From the NCBI GenBank assembly GCA_903894755.1, contig CAITRH010000094.1:1-34920 (forward strand): a stretch of 34,920 nucleotides of DNA. Direction: 5' to 3'. The notes under the pieces are model-generated. The model was given only the letters and a program-made list of their open reading frames with translations, was not told the origin of the DNA and ran no database searches. The translations under genes were made by a program, and so were the position numbers. Shown here piece after piece: positions 1-7,593 of this stretch (its first letter is position 1; each line of letters opens with the position of its first letter). The stretch is from an uncultured delta proteobacterium (GTDB lineage: Bacteria; Myxococcota_A; Polyangia; Polyangiales; Polyangiaceae).

Positions 1-5
1 CGCAT

Positions 6-113
6 GGGCAAGGAGGATGTCGAGGGAGAGGGGGTTGGGGGTGAGGTCTACGCGACATTGGGGCGCGGAAGCGGTAGATCGGACCTGCGGTTTTCAAGAT
101 GGGTTTGGTTTAG
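6..113 (+). repeat. Dispersed repeat, copy 1 (right half of palindromic element plus flank)
   Basis: This stretch matches 14349-14456 base for base at a constant offset of 14343, with about five mismatches in 108 positions. It contains the right arm of the palindromic element seen complete at 14201-14393 and about 60 bp of sequence beyond it. The shared part therefore extends past the palindrome itself. The innermost 31 bp (81-111) recurs a third time in inverted orientation at 34805-34834. The left half of the palindrome may lie outside the window. No gene is seen in 1-159. Confidence 0.9.
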
Positions 114-159
114 CGGGCCATTGTTCATGAAATAAGGAAGGATGTCGTAGAAACGGCGG

Positions 160-1011
160 TCAGTCAGGACGTCGCTTGGCTTGCTCCCAATACTGATCCA
201 ACACCTCCAGCGGAAGGTGCGCGGCGGCCCCCGGATCGCCCCAGCCACCATGTTCTTCTCGCACCCGCTGTTCGACAAATGCAAAGCGCTTCGTAAACTT
301 GGCGATCGTGCCGCGAAGCGCCCCTTCGGCGTCCAGATGGAGCTGCCGTGCTAGATTGACCAGCGCAAACAACACGTCCCCCAACTCTTCCTCCATGGCC
401 GCCGTGTCCGAAGAGGCAAGAGCCTTGTCGAGCTCCCCCAGTTCCTCGGTCACCTTGGCCCGCGAGCCGGTCGCATTGGGCCAATCGAACCCCACCCGCG
501 CTACCTTCTCCCCAATGCGTTGCGCCCGGGTCAGTGCAGGAAGACTCCGAGGTACCCCGTCTAGGATTCCCTGTCCCTGCTTCTTCTTCGCCTTGAGTTT
601 CTCCCAATTGCGCAACACCTCGTCGGTCGTGGTCGCGTCGATCTCACCAAACACGTGCGGATGACGCTCGACAAGCTTGTTCACAATCCCTGCCACCACA
701 TCGTCAATGGCAAAGCTCCCCTCGCGACGTGCAAGCTCGGAGTGAAACACGATTTGCAACAGGAGATCCCCTAGCTCCTCGCGCAGCGACAGGCGGTCGC
801 CCGAGTCGATCGCGTCAAGGACCTCACAAGCCTCTTCCAGCACGTACTTGCGAAGGGTAAGGAACGTCTGCTCGCGATCCCATGGGCAGCCTTCTGGGGC
901 AAGAAGACGTCGCATGACTCCAACGAGCCAAGGAAGACTGGCGCCGTCTTGGCGTTCCAGGGAAGCCACCTCGCGAGGCTTGTCTTCGTCGAAGCTTTCG
1001 AGGTCGCTCAT
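160..1011 (-). CDS. mazG: Nucleoside triphosphate pyrophosphohydrolase MazG
   Basis: A 283-residue all-alpha NTP pyrophosphohydrolase, which hydrolyses (d)NTPs to NMP plus pyrophosphate and is generally regarded as a housecleaning enzyme. The first MazG domain carries the CPWD motif (residues 42-45) and the metal-binding ExxE/ExxD pattern: EEACE near 59-63, then EELGD near 78-82. A second MazG domain follows, with EELGEL and EEELGD, so both repeats of the long MazG form are present. The length is close to the E. coli protein (about 263). Its start overlaps the stop of the upstream dehydrogenase by ATGA (1008-1011), indicating translational coupling. It is the last gene of a three-gene reverse-strand operon. 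Confidence 0.93.
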   Translation of the reverse strand: MSDLESFDEDKPREVASLERQDGASLPWLVGVMRRLLAPEGCPWDREQTFLTLRKYVLEEACEVLDAIDSGDRLSLREELGDLLLQIVFHSELARREGSFAIDDVVAGIVNKLVERHPHVFGEIDATTTDEVLRNWEKLKAKKKQGQGILDGVPRSLPALTRAQRIGEKVARVGFDWPNATGSRAKVTEELGELDKALASSDTAAMEEELGDVLFALVNLARQLHLDAEGALRGTIAKFTKRFAFVEQRVREEHGGWGDPGAAAHLPLEVLDQYWEQAKRRPD

Positions 1012-1820
1012 TCGATCCCCCCGAAGCGCTCGCCAAGCTTCAACATGTGTCCTGCAGAAAGGCGCAACACAGTACGTACGGCTCCTGGTGCGTACCGCGC
1101 CAAGGCCTGCGCTAGCTTGCCATGGAGCGAGACGATGACCTCGGGACGGCGCGCTTCGATCCCACGTACCATTTGCTCCGCTGCAACGTCGACAGGGACC
1201 ACCAACAGGGAAGGCATCGGTTCGGTGCTCTTGGATTGAAACACGCCATGGGAGTCGACCCTTCGAAACTCGCTTTCGATGAAACCAGGTGCCACGTGGG
1301 TGACGGAGATCCCGGCTTCAGACAGCTCGATCCCCAACGTCTCGGAAAGCGCCCGCACCGCGAACTTGCTCATGGCATAGGCGCTCCAACCGGGAGTCAC
1401 CACGTACCCGTTGATACTCCCCACGATGGCGATCCGTCCCTTGCTGCGCTTGAGGGGGGCGAGGGTTGCCTTTACGGTACGCAAGACTCCAAATACGTTG
1501 GTCTCGAACTGACGGCGGTAGTCGTCGAGGGACAAGGATTGTACAGTGCCTCGCACTCCGAAGCCTGCGTTGGCGATGACTGTATCGAGTTGCCCAAACT
1601 TTCCGAGGGCCTGCTCCACCGCATGTTCGATATCCCCGTCGCGGGTGACATCGGCGGCTACTGCAAGGGCCCCCTGAGGTGCGTGGCGAAGGAGCGCTTC
1701 GAGGCGATCGAGGCGACGGGCGAGAAGGACCAGGCGAGCGCCTCGGGCGGCATAGGCCCGCGCGAGGGCGGCGCCGATACCAGAGGAGGCGCCCGTGATG
1801 AGAACGACTGAGGACGACAT
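1008..1820 (-). CDS. Short-chain dehydrogenase/reductase (SDR)
   Basis: A 270-residue classical SDR, predicted to be a cytosolic NAD(P)-dependent oxidoreductase. The N-terminal Rossmann motif TGASSGIG, the IANAG motif, the catalytic serine in IVGSING and the YAMSK (YxxxK) motif are all visible. The substrate cannot be told from the sequence. I chose the ATG at 1820 because the protein then begins directly before the first beta strand. A longer frame using TTG at 1868 overlaps the methyltransferase stop as TTGA and would add 16 residues with no family counterpart, but it cannot be excluded. The gene lies between the methyltransferase and mazG in the same orientation. Confidence 0.9.
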   Translation of the reverse strand: MSSSVVLITGASSGIGAALARAYAARGARLVLLARRLDRLEALLRHAPQGALAVAADVTRDGDIEHAVEQALGKFGQLDTVIANAGFGVRGTVQSLSLDDYRRQFETNVFGVLRTVKATLAPLKRSKGRIAIVGSINGYVVTPGWSAYAMSKFAVRALSETLGIELSEAGISVTHVAPGFIESEFRRVDSHGVFQSKSTEPMPSLLVVPVDVAAEQMVRGIEARRPEVIVSLHGKLAQALARYAPGAVRTVLRLSAGHMLKLGERFGGIE

Positions 1821-1864
1821 GACGGCATCATGCCCTGTCGGGGGGGTCGAACGCCAGGGTTGCG

Positions 1865-2602
1865 TCAAAGGGGGAGCTTACGGAGCACGGCGACGTAGAA
1901 CCCGGCAAAGAACTTGGCGGGGGTGTCGGCGAGGGCCCACTCGAGGTGCCTGAGGACATCGCGCAACACCGGGACGCGCATGACGGCGGCGGCGGGGGTG
2001 ACGATGCGCACTCCACGTGCGTTCTCGAGGACGAGGCTGGGGGGGAGGATCTTTTTGATCCTCCACGGCGGGTCGAACCGCGTGTAGACGTCGCTTTCTT
2101 TGGTGGTGTCATTGATCCTTTGGTCCGGGCCAAAGCGCTTGAGGAGCCCTCGCAGACTGAGGGGGTTGTAGAACTCGGCCAGCACGACGCCTCCGGGACG
2201 GGTGACACGGGCCATTTCGGCCAGGGCCAGTCCGATGTCAGGAACATGCGCCAAGACCTTGAAACTGCAGGTGACGTCGAAACTCGCGTTGGGAAAGGGA
2301 AGGTGCGTGACGCTTCCTTCGATGACGTCGAGGCCGCGTTCTCGGGCAACGGCGAGCATGCCGGGCGAAAGGTCGAGCCCTTTGGCGCTTCGGGCAAAGG
2401 TGGTGAAGCGCTCGAGCAAGAGCCCCGTGCCACATCCGCACTCGAGCAGGTCGTGGCCCGTGCCGTATTGGGCGGTCAGCGACACCTCGATATCGTCGAG
2501 GAGCGCGTGGTAGCCGTACGGGTCGGCGGGACGGCGGTGGGCCTCGTACGAGCGGGAAAACTCATCGTAATAGGCGCGGGTAGCTTCGCGATGGTCCGAC
2601 AT
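1865..2602 (-). CDS. Class I SAM-dependent methyltransferase
   Basis: A 245-residue methyltransferase with the glycine-rich SAM-binding motif I (LECGCGTG) around residues 54-61. An acidic second-strand end (GLDLSPGM) and a motif-IV-like segment (FDVTCSFKVLAHV) follow. This is the Methyltransf_11/25 type of small-molecule or lipid methylase. The N-terminal YYDEFSRSYE segment is typical of UbiE-like and related enzymes. The acceptor substrate cannot be assigned. It is the first gene of the reverse-strand operon with the dehydrogenase and mazG, and it diverges from the small-protein gene at 2785 across a 182-bp intergenic region. Confidence 0.88.
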   Translation of the reverse strand: MSDHREATRAYYDEFSRSYEAHRRPADPYGYHALLDDIEVSLTAQYGTGHDLLECGCGTGLLLERFTTFARSAKGLDLSPGMLAVARERGLDVIEGSVTHLPFPNASFDVTCSFKVLAHVPDIGLALAEMARVTRPGGVVLAEFYNPLSLRGLLKRFGPDQRINDTTKESDVYTRFDPPWRIKKILPPSLVLENARGVRIVTPAAAVMRVPVLRDVLRHLEWALADTPAKFFAGFYVAVLRKLPL

Positions 2603-2656
2603 GGGGCCGGCTTAGTACAGGTTCGGCTTGCGGCGCGAATTTCCCCGCTCGACCTC

Positions 2657-2684
2657 TTGACGCACCACGACAAGGTCTTAGACT
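2657..2684 (+). promoter_or_regulatory. Candidate sigma-70-type promoter
   Basis: TTGACG (2657-2662) is followed after 16 bp by TAGACT (2679-2684), in the divergent intergenic region about 100 bp before the small-protein gene at 2785. The -35 box matches the consensus at five of six positions and the -10 box at four of six. It was found by eye only, with no supporting conservation. Confidence 0.4.
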
Positions 2685-2784
2685 GGGCTGTACAAACGAG
2701 CGCACCGGGACGCAAGAAGTCGTCATTGAGGCGTGCGCTCGACCTAAGGTGGCATGCAAGACAGCACCACAAAGGGAGATCATC

Positions 2785-3093
2785 ATGGAAGTAACGAAGC
2801 TTGAGAGTCGCCAGCCCTCGTATCTTTTTCAGATGTCCGACATGCTGAAGGCATGGGACCAGAAGCTCGAGACGCTGCAGAAGAAGGGGACCGACACGGT
2901 CGCGGAAGTCCGAAGTGACTGGCACCGGATTACGGCGGACCTTCGACAAGAGCGCCTGCGTGTCGACCACGACGTGGAGCGGCTGAAGGGCGCAAGCGGA
3001 GAGAGCCTCCGGGATCTGAAACAGAGTTTCGCGCGAGCCTGGCGCGACCTCTCCAACGGTTACCAAAAGGCAGTTACGAGTCTGAAGTCTTGA
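2785..3093 (+). CDS. Small helical phasin-like protein
   Basis: A 102-residue charged, almost wholly alpha-helical protein with no signal peptide or membrane segment. The heptad-like spacing of Leu, Trp and Val (for example MLKAWDQKLETLQ and DLKQSFARAWRDL) suggests a long amphipathic helix or coiled coil. The ATG at 2785 is chosen because GGGAGA lies just upstream; an in-frame ATG at 2749 has no such site. The neighbouring gene at 3183 is also small, helical and phasin-like. A role on polyhydroxyalkanoate granules or another hydrophobic surface is only inference, and no family motif identifies it. Confidence 0.7.
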   Translation: MEVTKLESRQPSYLFQMSDMLKAWDQKLETLQKKGTDTVAEVRSDWHRITADLRQERLRVDHDVERLKGASGESLRDLKQSFARAWRDLSNGYQKAVTSLKS

Positions 3094-3182
3094 GTACGGT
3101 TGCTTGTGCAGGTGGGCCTGTGCGCCATGCGGGCGCTTCGGTTTTCCCCTGCTGTTTAGGCCATCACGTTGAGGAGTTAGCT

Positions 3183-3416
3183 ATGAACACCACTGAAACC
3201 ACCAAAGAAGTTGTCTCGAGCGCCCGTTCCGTCGTTGGGAAGATCTATGAGGTCGGCACCGGTTGGGTTGCCATGGGCATTGGCTTTGGACGGTCCACCC
3301 TCCAGCAAAGCGCCCACACTCTCGAGACCGGCGCGCAAGTCCTTGACTCCGTGGTCACCAAACTGACCAAGAAGGATGCCGCTGCCGAAAAGCCGAGCGA
3401 CGAACCGAAGGTCTGA
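3183..3416 (+). CDS. Small phasin-like protein
   Basis: A 77-residue protein preceded by a good ribosome-binding site (GAGGAG at 3171-3176). A central helix rich in small and hydrophobic residues (GTGWVAMGIGFGRSTL) is followed by an amphipathic helix and a charged, disordered tail of about 15 residues. This layout, a mildly hydrophobic helix with a Gly/Ala-rich turn, resembles short phasins that coat polyester granules. It lies 90 bp after another small helical gene on the same strand, so the two may be co-transcribed. A phaR regulator gene is present at 17211 in the same window but is not linked. The function is inferred, and weakly. Confidence 0.68.
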   Translation: MNTTETTKEVVSSARSVVGKIYEVGTGWVAMGIGFGRSTLQQSAHTLETGAQVLDSVVTKLTKKDAAAEKPSDEPKV

Positions 3417-3468
3417 ACCTCCGCTTTTCTAAGCAACGCGACTTGCCTCCGTAGCATCGGACGGCACC

Positions 3469-3840
3469 GTGAACACCCGATCCCTTCTAGAAGCCTCCCG
3501 TATCTCCCCCACGGCCACCCAAAAAATGGCCGAGTTCCACGCCGACGTGGTTGCCGAAGTCCAGGCCACCGTTGCACGCGACCCTGTCGTCGTGGTTGGC
3601 ATGTCCCAAAACCCCCACGTAAAGAATGTGCGCAGAGCCCTCAAGGACGCTGCCATCGAGTTTACCTACCTCGAATACGGAAGTTACTTCTCCCAGTGGA
3701 AGCCGCGGCTCGCCATCAAGCTGTGGAGCGGCTGGCCCACGTTCCCTCAGGTCTTTGTGCGCGGGGTTCTCCTCGGAGGCGAAGACCTGACCAAAGCCGC
3801 CCTGGCGGACGGCACCTTGAAAGCGCGGCTGGCCCAGTAA
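3469..3840 (+). CDS. Glutaredoxin-fold protein lacking all cysteines
   Basis: A 123-residue protein whose last 85 residues follow the glutaredoxin fold. PVVVVGMSQNP corresponds to the first strand and active-site loop, GWPTFPQVFV to the conserved cis-proline segment, and VLLGGEDLTKAALADGTL to the glutathione-side GG motif and last helix. The active-site loop, normally CGFS or CPYC, has no cysteine, and none exists anywhere in the protein. Thiol redox chemistry is therefore impossible. A binding or scaffold role is more likely, possibly through retained glutathione-contact residues. The start is a GTG at 3469; an ATG at residue 20 is an alternative. The phosphorylase gene begins 29 bp downstream. 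Confidence 0.82.
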   Translation: MNTRSLLEASRISPTATQKMAEFHADVVAEVQATVARDPVVVVGMSQNPHVKNVRRALKDAAIEFTYLEYGSYFSQWKPRLAIKLWSGWPTFPQVFVRGVLLGGEDLTKAALADGTLKARLAQ

Positions 3841-3869
3841 CCCACCCCCAGTAACCCAACCCCACCACC

Positions 3870-5216
3870 ATGGCGCGCTCTCTCGTCGAGCTCCTCACCG
3901 CCAAACGCAACGGCGAAACCCTCACCTCGAACGATCTGCACAGGGTGATCCAAGGGTATCTCGACGGCGCGTTTGCCGACTACCAGATGTCGGCGCTCCT
4001 CATGGCCATCTTCTTTCGCGGTCTCGACGAGACCGAGATGGTTGCACTCACCAACGCGATGCTCCACTCGGGTAAGGTCCTCGACCTGTCCTCGATCCCG
4101 GGGGTCAAGATCGACAAACATTCGACCGGTGGGGTGGGTGACAAGATATCCATTTGTCTGGGCCCTATGGTTGCCGCATGTGGCGTCCGGGTCCCGTCGC
4201 TTTCGGGACGGGGCCTGGGACACACGGGGGGAACCCTCGACAAGCTCGAAGCCATCCCGGGATTCCGCACGGACCTCAGCGTCGAGCAGTTCCTTCGCGT
4301 GGTCGGTGACGTAGGGACGTGCATGATGGGCCCTACATTGGACATCGCACCGGCAGACAAACGCATGTACGCCCTGCGCGACGTGACCGGCACCGTTGAA
4401 TCGCTCCCGCTTATTGTGGCGTCCATCCTTTCGAAAAAGCTGGCCGAGGGGGCGGACGGGCTAGTTCTGGACGTAAAGGTGGGGCGCGGAGCGTTCATGA
4501 AGGATCTCCCCCAGGCGCAGGCCCTTGCCGAAGCCTTGGTGCGTGTGGGGACTGGCGCAGCAAAACGTGTGGTCGCGCTGCTCACCAACATGGACACTCC
4601 GCTTGGACATGCCGTCGGCAATGCTCTGGAGACACGAGAGGCCTTGGAGGTGCTCCAGGGAGGAGGCCCAGATGACGTCGTCGAGTGCACCTACGCTCTG
4701 GGCGTCGAAATGCTGCTTCTGTCGGGAACGGTCTCTGGAAGCGCCGAAGCGACTGTCATGCTTCGGAACGCCGTGTCGACAGGTCGAGCCGCAGAGGTGA
4801 TGGAACGCATGATCGCTGCCCAAGGTGGAGATCCCCGTGTGGTTCGCGATCCGCAGCGCCTCCTGTTGGGCGTGGGCCCTGAAGTGGTTCGGGTGGCTGC
4901 CTACCGAACGGGGGTGGTGACCGACGTGGACCCACTCGCTATCGGACTTGCCAGCGTAGCTCTGGGGGCTGGAAGGGCTCGTGCCGATCAGGCTATCGAT
5001 CCTGCGGTAGGGATCTGCGTCGACGCCAAACCTGGAACCCAGGTAAAGGCGGGCGATACGCTTGCGCGGCTTTTCGTAAGGAAGGGGTCCGATGCCGACA
5101 GCGTACGGGAGCGGGTGCTGTCGGCCTTTGCTCTTGGGGATGAGGCTCCTGTGCCCAGGCCTCTTGTGCTTGGACGTGTGCCCGTCAGCTCGCGAGCTGC
5201 TGATCGCGATCCTTGA
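3870..5216 (+). CDS. deoA: Thymidine / pyrimidine-nucleoside phosphorylase
   Basis: A 448-residue enzyme of the thymidine phosphorylase family (E. coli DeoA about 440, Bacillus Pdp about 433). It cleaves pyrimidine (deoxy)nucleosides with phosphate to the free base and (deoxy)ribose-1-phosphate in nucleoside salvage. The family signature KIDKHSTGGVGDK, the SGRGLGHTGGTLDKLE loop and the SILSKKLAEG segment are all visible. The C-terminal half carries the pyrimidine-phosphorylase C domain (AVGICVDAKPGTQVKAGDTLA). The sequence alone does not separate thymidine-specific from broad pyrimidine activity. Its last 32 bp overlap the end of the convergent gene at 5185-5583. Confidence 0.93.
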   Translation: MARSLVELLTAKRNGETLTSNDLHRVIQGYLDGAFADYQMSALLMAIFFRGLDETEMVALTNAMLHSGKVLDLSSIPGVKIDKHSTGGVGDKISICLGPMVAACGVRVPSLSGRGLGHTGGTLDKLEAIPGFRTDLSVEQFLRVVGDVGTCMMGPTLDIAPADKRMYALRDVTGTVESLPLIVASILSKKLAEGADGLVLDVKVGRGAFMKDLPQAQALAEALVRVGTGAAKRVVALLTNMDTPLGHAVGNALETREALEVLQGGGPDDVVECTYALGVEMLLLSGTVSGSAEATVMLRNAVSTGRAAEVMERMIAAQGGDPRVVRDPQRLLLGVGPEVVRVAAYRTGVVTDVDPLAIGLASVALGAGRARADQAIDPAVGICVDAKPGTQVKAGDTLARLFVRKGSDADSVRERVLSAFALGDEAPVPRPLVLGRVPVSSRAADRDP

Positions 5217-5583
5217 GCTGCTGCCCATCGACCTCGGGCTGGCAAACGCTGGGCAGCGCTGCGTTGGCACTCGGAGCGGGCTCGAGAACGCGCATCTCCG
5301 AGAGCGGCACAGCCTCTATGAGCGGGCCTTCAATGGCATCGAGGACCACGTCCACCATCTCGCCCGCGGCTCCGTTGATGAGGCGGACAATCCCATGAAC
5401 CCCTTCCACACTCGCGTCATGCAGCTTGTGGAACCCGCGTATGGGTGTTCCCACCAGCGGGATCTGTTCAAGCGCGTCAAAAGGCACCCGAGCGACATCC
5501 TTCTGTACCCGCTCCATTAGAATCGACCCGCGTTCCACTGCAGTCTGAACCGTGCGCTTGAATTCACGAGATACCTGCGTCAT
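5185..5583 (-). CDS. Small helical protein of unknown function, possibly phasin-like
   Basis: A 132-residue protein starting at ATG 5583 with GGAGG a few bases upstream. The reading frame stays open to 6090, but the longer versions run through the ribE region and lack such a site. The first 85 residues form amphipathic helices with a Gly/Pro-containing break (EQIPLVGTPIRGFHKLHD) and a hydrophobic segment (GIVRLINGAAGEMVDVVLDAIE). The tail is low-complexity and polar. No signal peptide is seen. The pattern recalls the small phasin-like gene at 3183, but the family is not recognised. It converges on and overlaps the phosphorylase gene by 32 bp. Confidence 0.65.
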   Translation of the reverse strand: MTQVSREFKRTVQTAVERGSILMERVQKDVARVPFDALEQIPLVGTPIRGFHKLHDASVEGVHGIVRLINGAAGEMVDVVLDAIEGPLIEAVPLSEMRVLEPAPSANAALPSVCQPEVDGQQLKDRDQQLAS

Positions 5584-5799
5584 GACATGCCTCCATTCGG
5601 GACCCCAGCGAACGTCATCGCCGCTATCGAGCCCACGTCGTACGCGCCAATCGCCTCGCCTCGGCGAACCCGAGTGGTCGATCCAGTGTGCGTACAGATG
5701 TACCAAGTAATGCGGTCTCCGAGGCGGTCCGTCAAGATGCCGCACTGCAACAAAGCCAAGCAACTTTACGATTAGGGCGTCTGCGCCTACGACAGCCGC

Positions 5800-6444
5800 G
5801 TGTTTACCGGTCTTATCGAAGAAAAGGGGATCCTTCGGCGGCGCGCTGAGCGGGGTCCCGGGGCGCGCCTCAGCATCACCTGCAAGCTTGGCGAGAGGGA
5901 GCCTTTGGTCCTTGGCGAGTCCATCGCCGTCGACGGCTGCTGCCTCACGGTCACATCCTTCGACACCACGAGCTTCGAGGTCGACGCCTCCGCAGAAACG
6001 CTCTCGAGAACCACCTTGGGGCCGCTTGCCATGGGCTCCTTGGTCAATCTCGAACGCGCCACCAAGCTGGGCGCCCGCATGGGAGGCCACATCGTCTCAG
6101 GCCACGTCGACGGGGTCGGGACCGTCACCAGCCGCCGCTCCGTGGGCGACGCTCTCGAGGTGACCTTTGAGATCGCCGGTTCCCTTGCGCGCTTCGTGGC
6201 GGAAAAAGGCTCCATTGCGGTCAATGGTGTAAGCCTCACCGTGAATCGAGTCGACCCGAGCCACTTTGCCGTCGCGCTGATCCCCGTGACCCGCGGCGCC
6301 ACGAATCTGGACGGCTTGACCGTGGGACAGACGGTCAACCTGGAAGTCGACCTACTGGCGCGTTACGTTGCGCGTTTTCTCGAGACCGGGCAGCGCTCCG
6401 ATGCAGCTTGGATGGACCGTTTAGGCCGCGCCGGCTACCTGTAA
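5800..6444 (+). CDS. ribE: Riboflavin synthase, alpha subunit
   Basis: A 214-residue riboflavin synthase, which dismutates two 6,7-dimethyl-8-ribityllumazines to riboflavin plus the pyrimidinedione. It begins with the hallmark MFTGLIEE from a GTG start at 5800. It contains the two tandem lumazine-binding barrels, the second opening at GGHIVSGHVDGVG near residue 98, and the inter-barrel GVSLTV motif. The length is normal for the trimeric enzyme. It is the first gene of an operon with ribBA, 6 bp downstream, and the overlapping gene at 7590. The upstream 216 bp show no FMN riboswitch consensus that I can recognise. Confidence 0.95.
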   Translation: MFTGLIEEKGILRRRAERGPGARLSITCKLGEREPLVLGESIAVDGCCLTVTSFDTTSFEVDASAETLSRTTLGPLAMGSLVNLERATKLGARMGGHIVSGHVDGVGTVTSRRSVGDALEVTFEIAGSLARFVAEKGSIAVNGVSLTVNRVDPSHFAVALIPVTRGATNLDGLTVGQTVNLEVDLLARYVARFLETGQRSDAAWMDRLGRAGYL

Positions 6445-6450
6445 CCCACC

Positions 6451-7593
6451 ATGCGACCCATCGATCCTAAGCTTCTCGAACGCATCAACGGCGCCATCGC
6501 GGACATCCGCGAAGGCAAAATGGTGATCCTGGTCGACGACGAAGACCGCGAAAACGAGGGGGACCTCACCATGGCCGCCGAATTCGTCACCCCCGAAGCC
6601 ATCAACTTCATGGCTAAACACGGCCGCGGCCTCATCTGCCTCACCCTGACCGAAGAACAGGTCGAACGCCTGCGGCTCCCAATGATGCAGAGCCCGGGAC
6701 GTCCCGGTCCCCCCCTCGGTACAGCGTTTACCGTCAGCATCGAGGCCGGTACGGGCGTCACCACAGGCATCAGCGCCGCCGATCGAGCCCACACGGTTCG
6801 CGTGGCCTCCAACCCCCACTGCCGTCCTGAAGACCTGGTGACTCCCGGCCATGTGTTTCCGCTCCGAGCCCGCAAAGGCGGTGTCTTGGTTCGCACGGGC
6901 CAGACCGAAGGAAGCGTCGACCTGGCACGTCTTGCCGACCTGACCCCTGCGGGCGTGATCTGCGAGATCATGAATGACGACGGCTCCATGGCGCGCATGC
7001 CGGACCTCGAACGCTTTGCAGAAACCCACGGGCTTCGCATCGTGACGGTGGCAGATACGATCCAGTACCGTCTGGTCACCGAGCGTCTCGTGCAACGCGT
7101 GCAGGAGACCCACTTGACCCTCGATCAGACGGGGACCGATTGGCGCGCCCTTCTCTACGAGAGCACCATCGACGGCCGCGAGTTTTTAGCCTTGATCAAA
7201 GGGGAGCCCACGTCGCACGCGGCGCCGCTTTGCCGGGTGCACTCGGGGTCGAACGTTGCCGATCTGTTTGCATCCACGGCCCGCGACGGGGGACGGCACT
7301 TACGCGAGGCCATTGCGAGGATCGAGACCGAGGGGTGCGGCGTGGTGGTGTATCTGCCAGCGCGGGGAGAAACCAAGAGGGAGCTGCAAGCGTACATGTC
7401 GCAACGCGCCGCGGCGCCGACGACATGGACCGAGCTGCCGCTGCGGGAGTTCGGGCTAGGCGCGCAGATTCTGCTCGACCTAGGGCTTCGACGCATTCGG
7501 CTCCTGTCGAACAACCCACGAAAGATTGCAGGCATCCATGGGTTTGAACTGGAGGTCGTCGAGCGCGTGCCACTGACCTCCATGGGACCATGA
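6451..7593 (+). CDS. ribBA: 3,4-dihydroxy-2-butanone 4-phosphate synthase with degenerate GTP cyclohydrolase II domain
   Basis: A 380-residue two-domain protein. Residues about 5-205 are a complete RibB domain that makes the four-carbon precursor of riboflavin from ribulose 5-phosphate. DDEDRENEGDL, FTVSIEAGTGVTTG, GHVFPLRA and HNDDG-type (MNDDGSMAR) motifs are present. Residues about 225-375 align with GTP cyclohydrolase II at RVHS and at GLGAQILLDLG and NNPRK. The three zinc cysteines are gone, however: the usual RVHSEC...CDCG segment reads RVHSGS...ARDGG. The RQEGR motif is also altered. The second domain is probably inactive, so cyclohydrolase II must be encoded elsewhere. The gene overlaps the next one by ATGA. 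Confidence 0.92.
   Translation: MRPIDPKLLERINGAIADIREGKMVILVDDEDRENEGDLTMAAEFVTPEAINFMAKHGRGLICLTLTEEQVERLRLPMMQSPGRPGPPLGTAFTVSIEAGTGVTTGISAADRAHTVRVASNPHCRPEDLVTPGHVFPLRARKGGVLVRTGQTEGSVDLARLADLTPAGVICEIMNDDGSMARMPDLERFAETHGLRIVTVADTIQYRLVTERLVQRVQETHLTLDQTGTDWRALLYESTIDGREFLALIKGEPTSHAAPLCRVHSGSNVADLFASTARDGGRHLREAIARIETEGCGVVVYLPARGETKRELQAYMSQRAAAPTTWTELPLREFGLGAQILLDLGLRRIRLLSNNPRKIAGIHGFELEVVERVPLTSMGP

Noticed and set aside
1122-1811. 229-residue forward-strand open frame inside the dehydrogenase gene
   Set aside because: It is a high-GC antisense shadow of a gene with complete SDR motifs.
5584-5799. FMN riboswitch upstream of ribE
   Set aside because: None of the conserved RFN-element stretches could be recognised, and the region has no clear multi-helix layout.
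5584-6090. Longer 301-residue version of the reverse-strand gene at 5185
   Set aside because: The extension runs antisense through the start of ribE and has no ribosome-binding site. The ATG at 5583 has GGAGG upstream.
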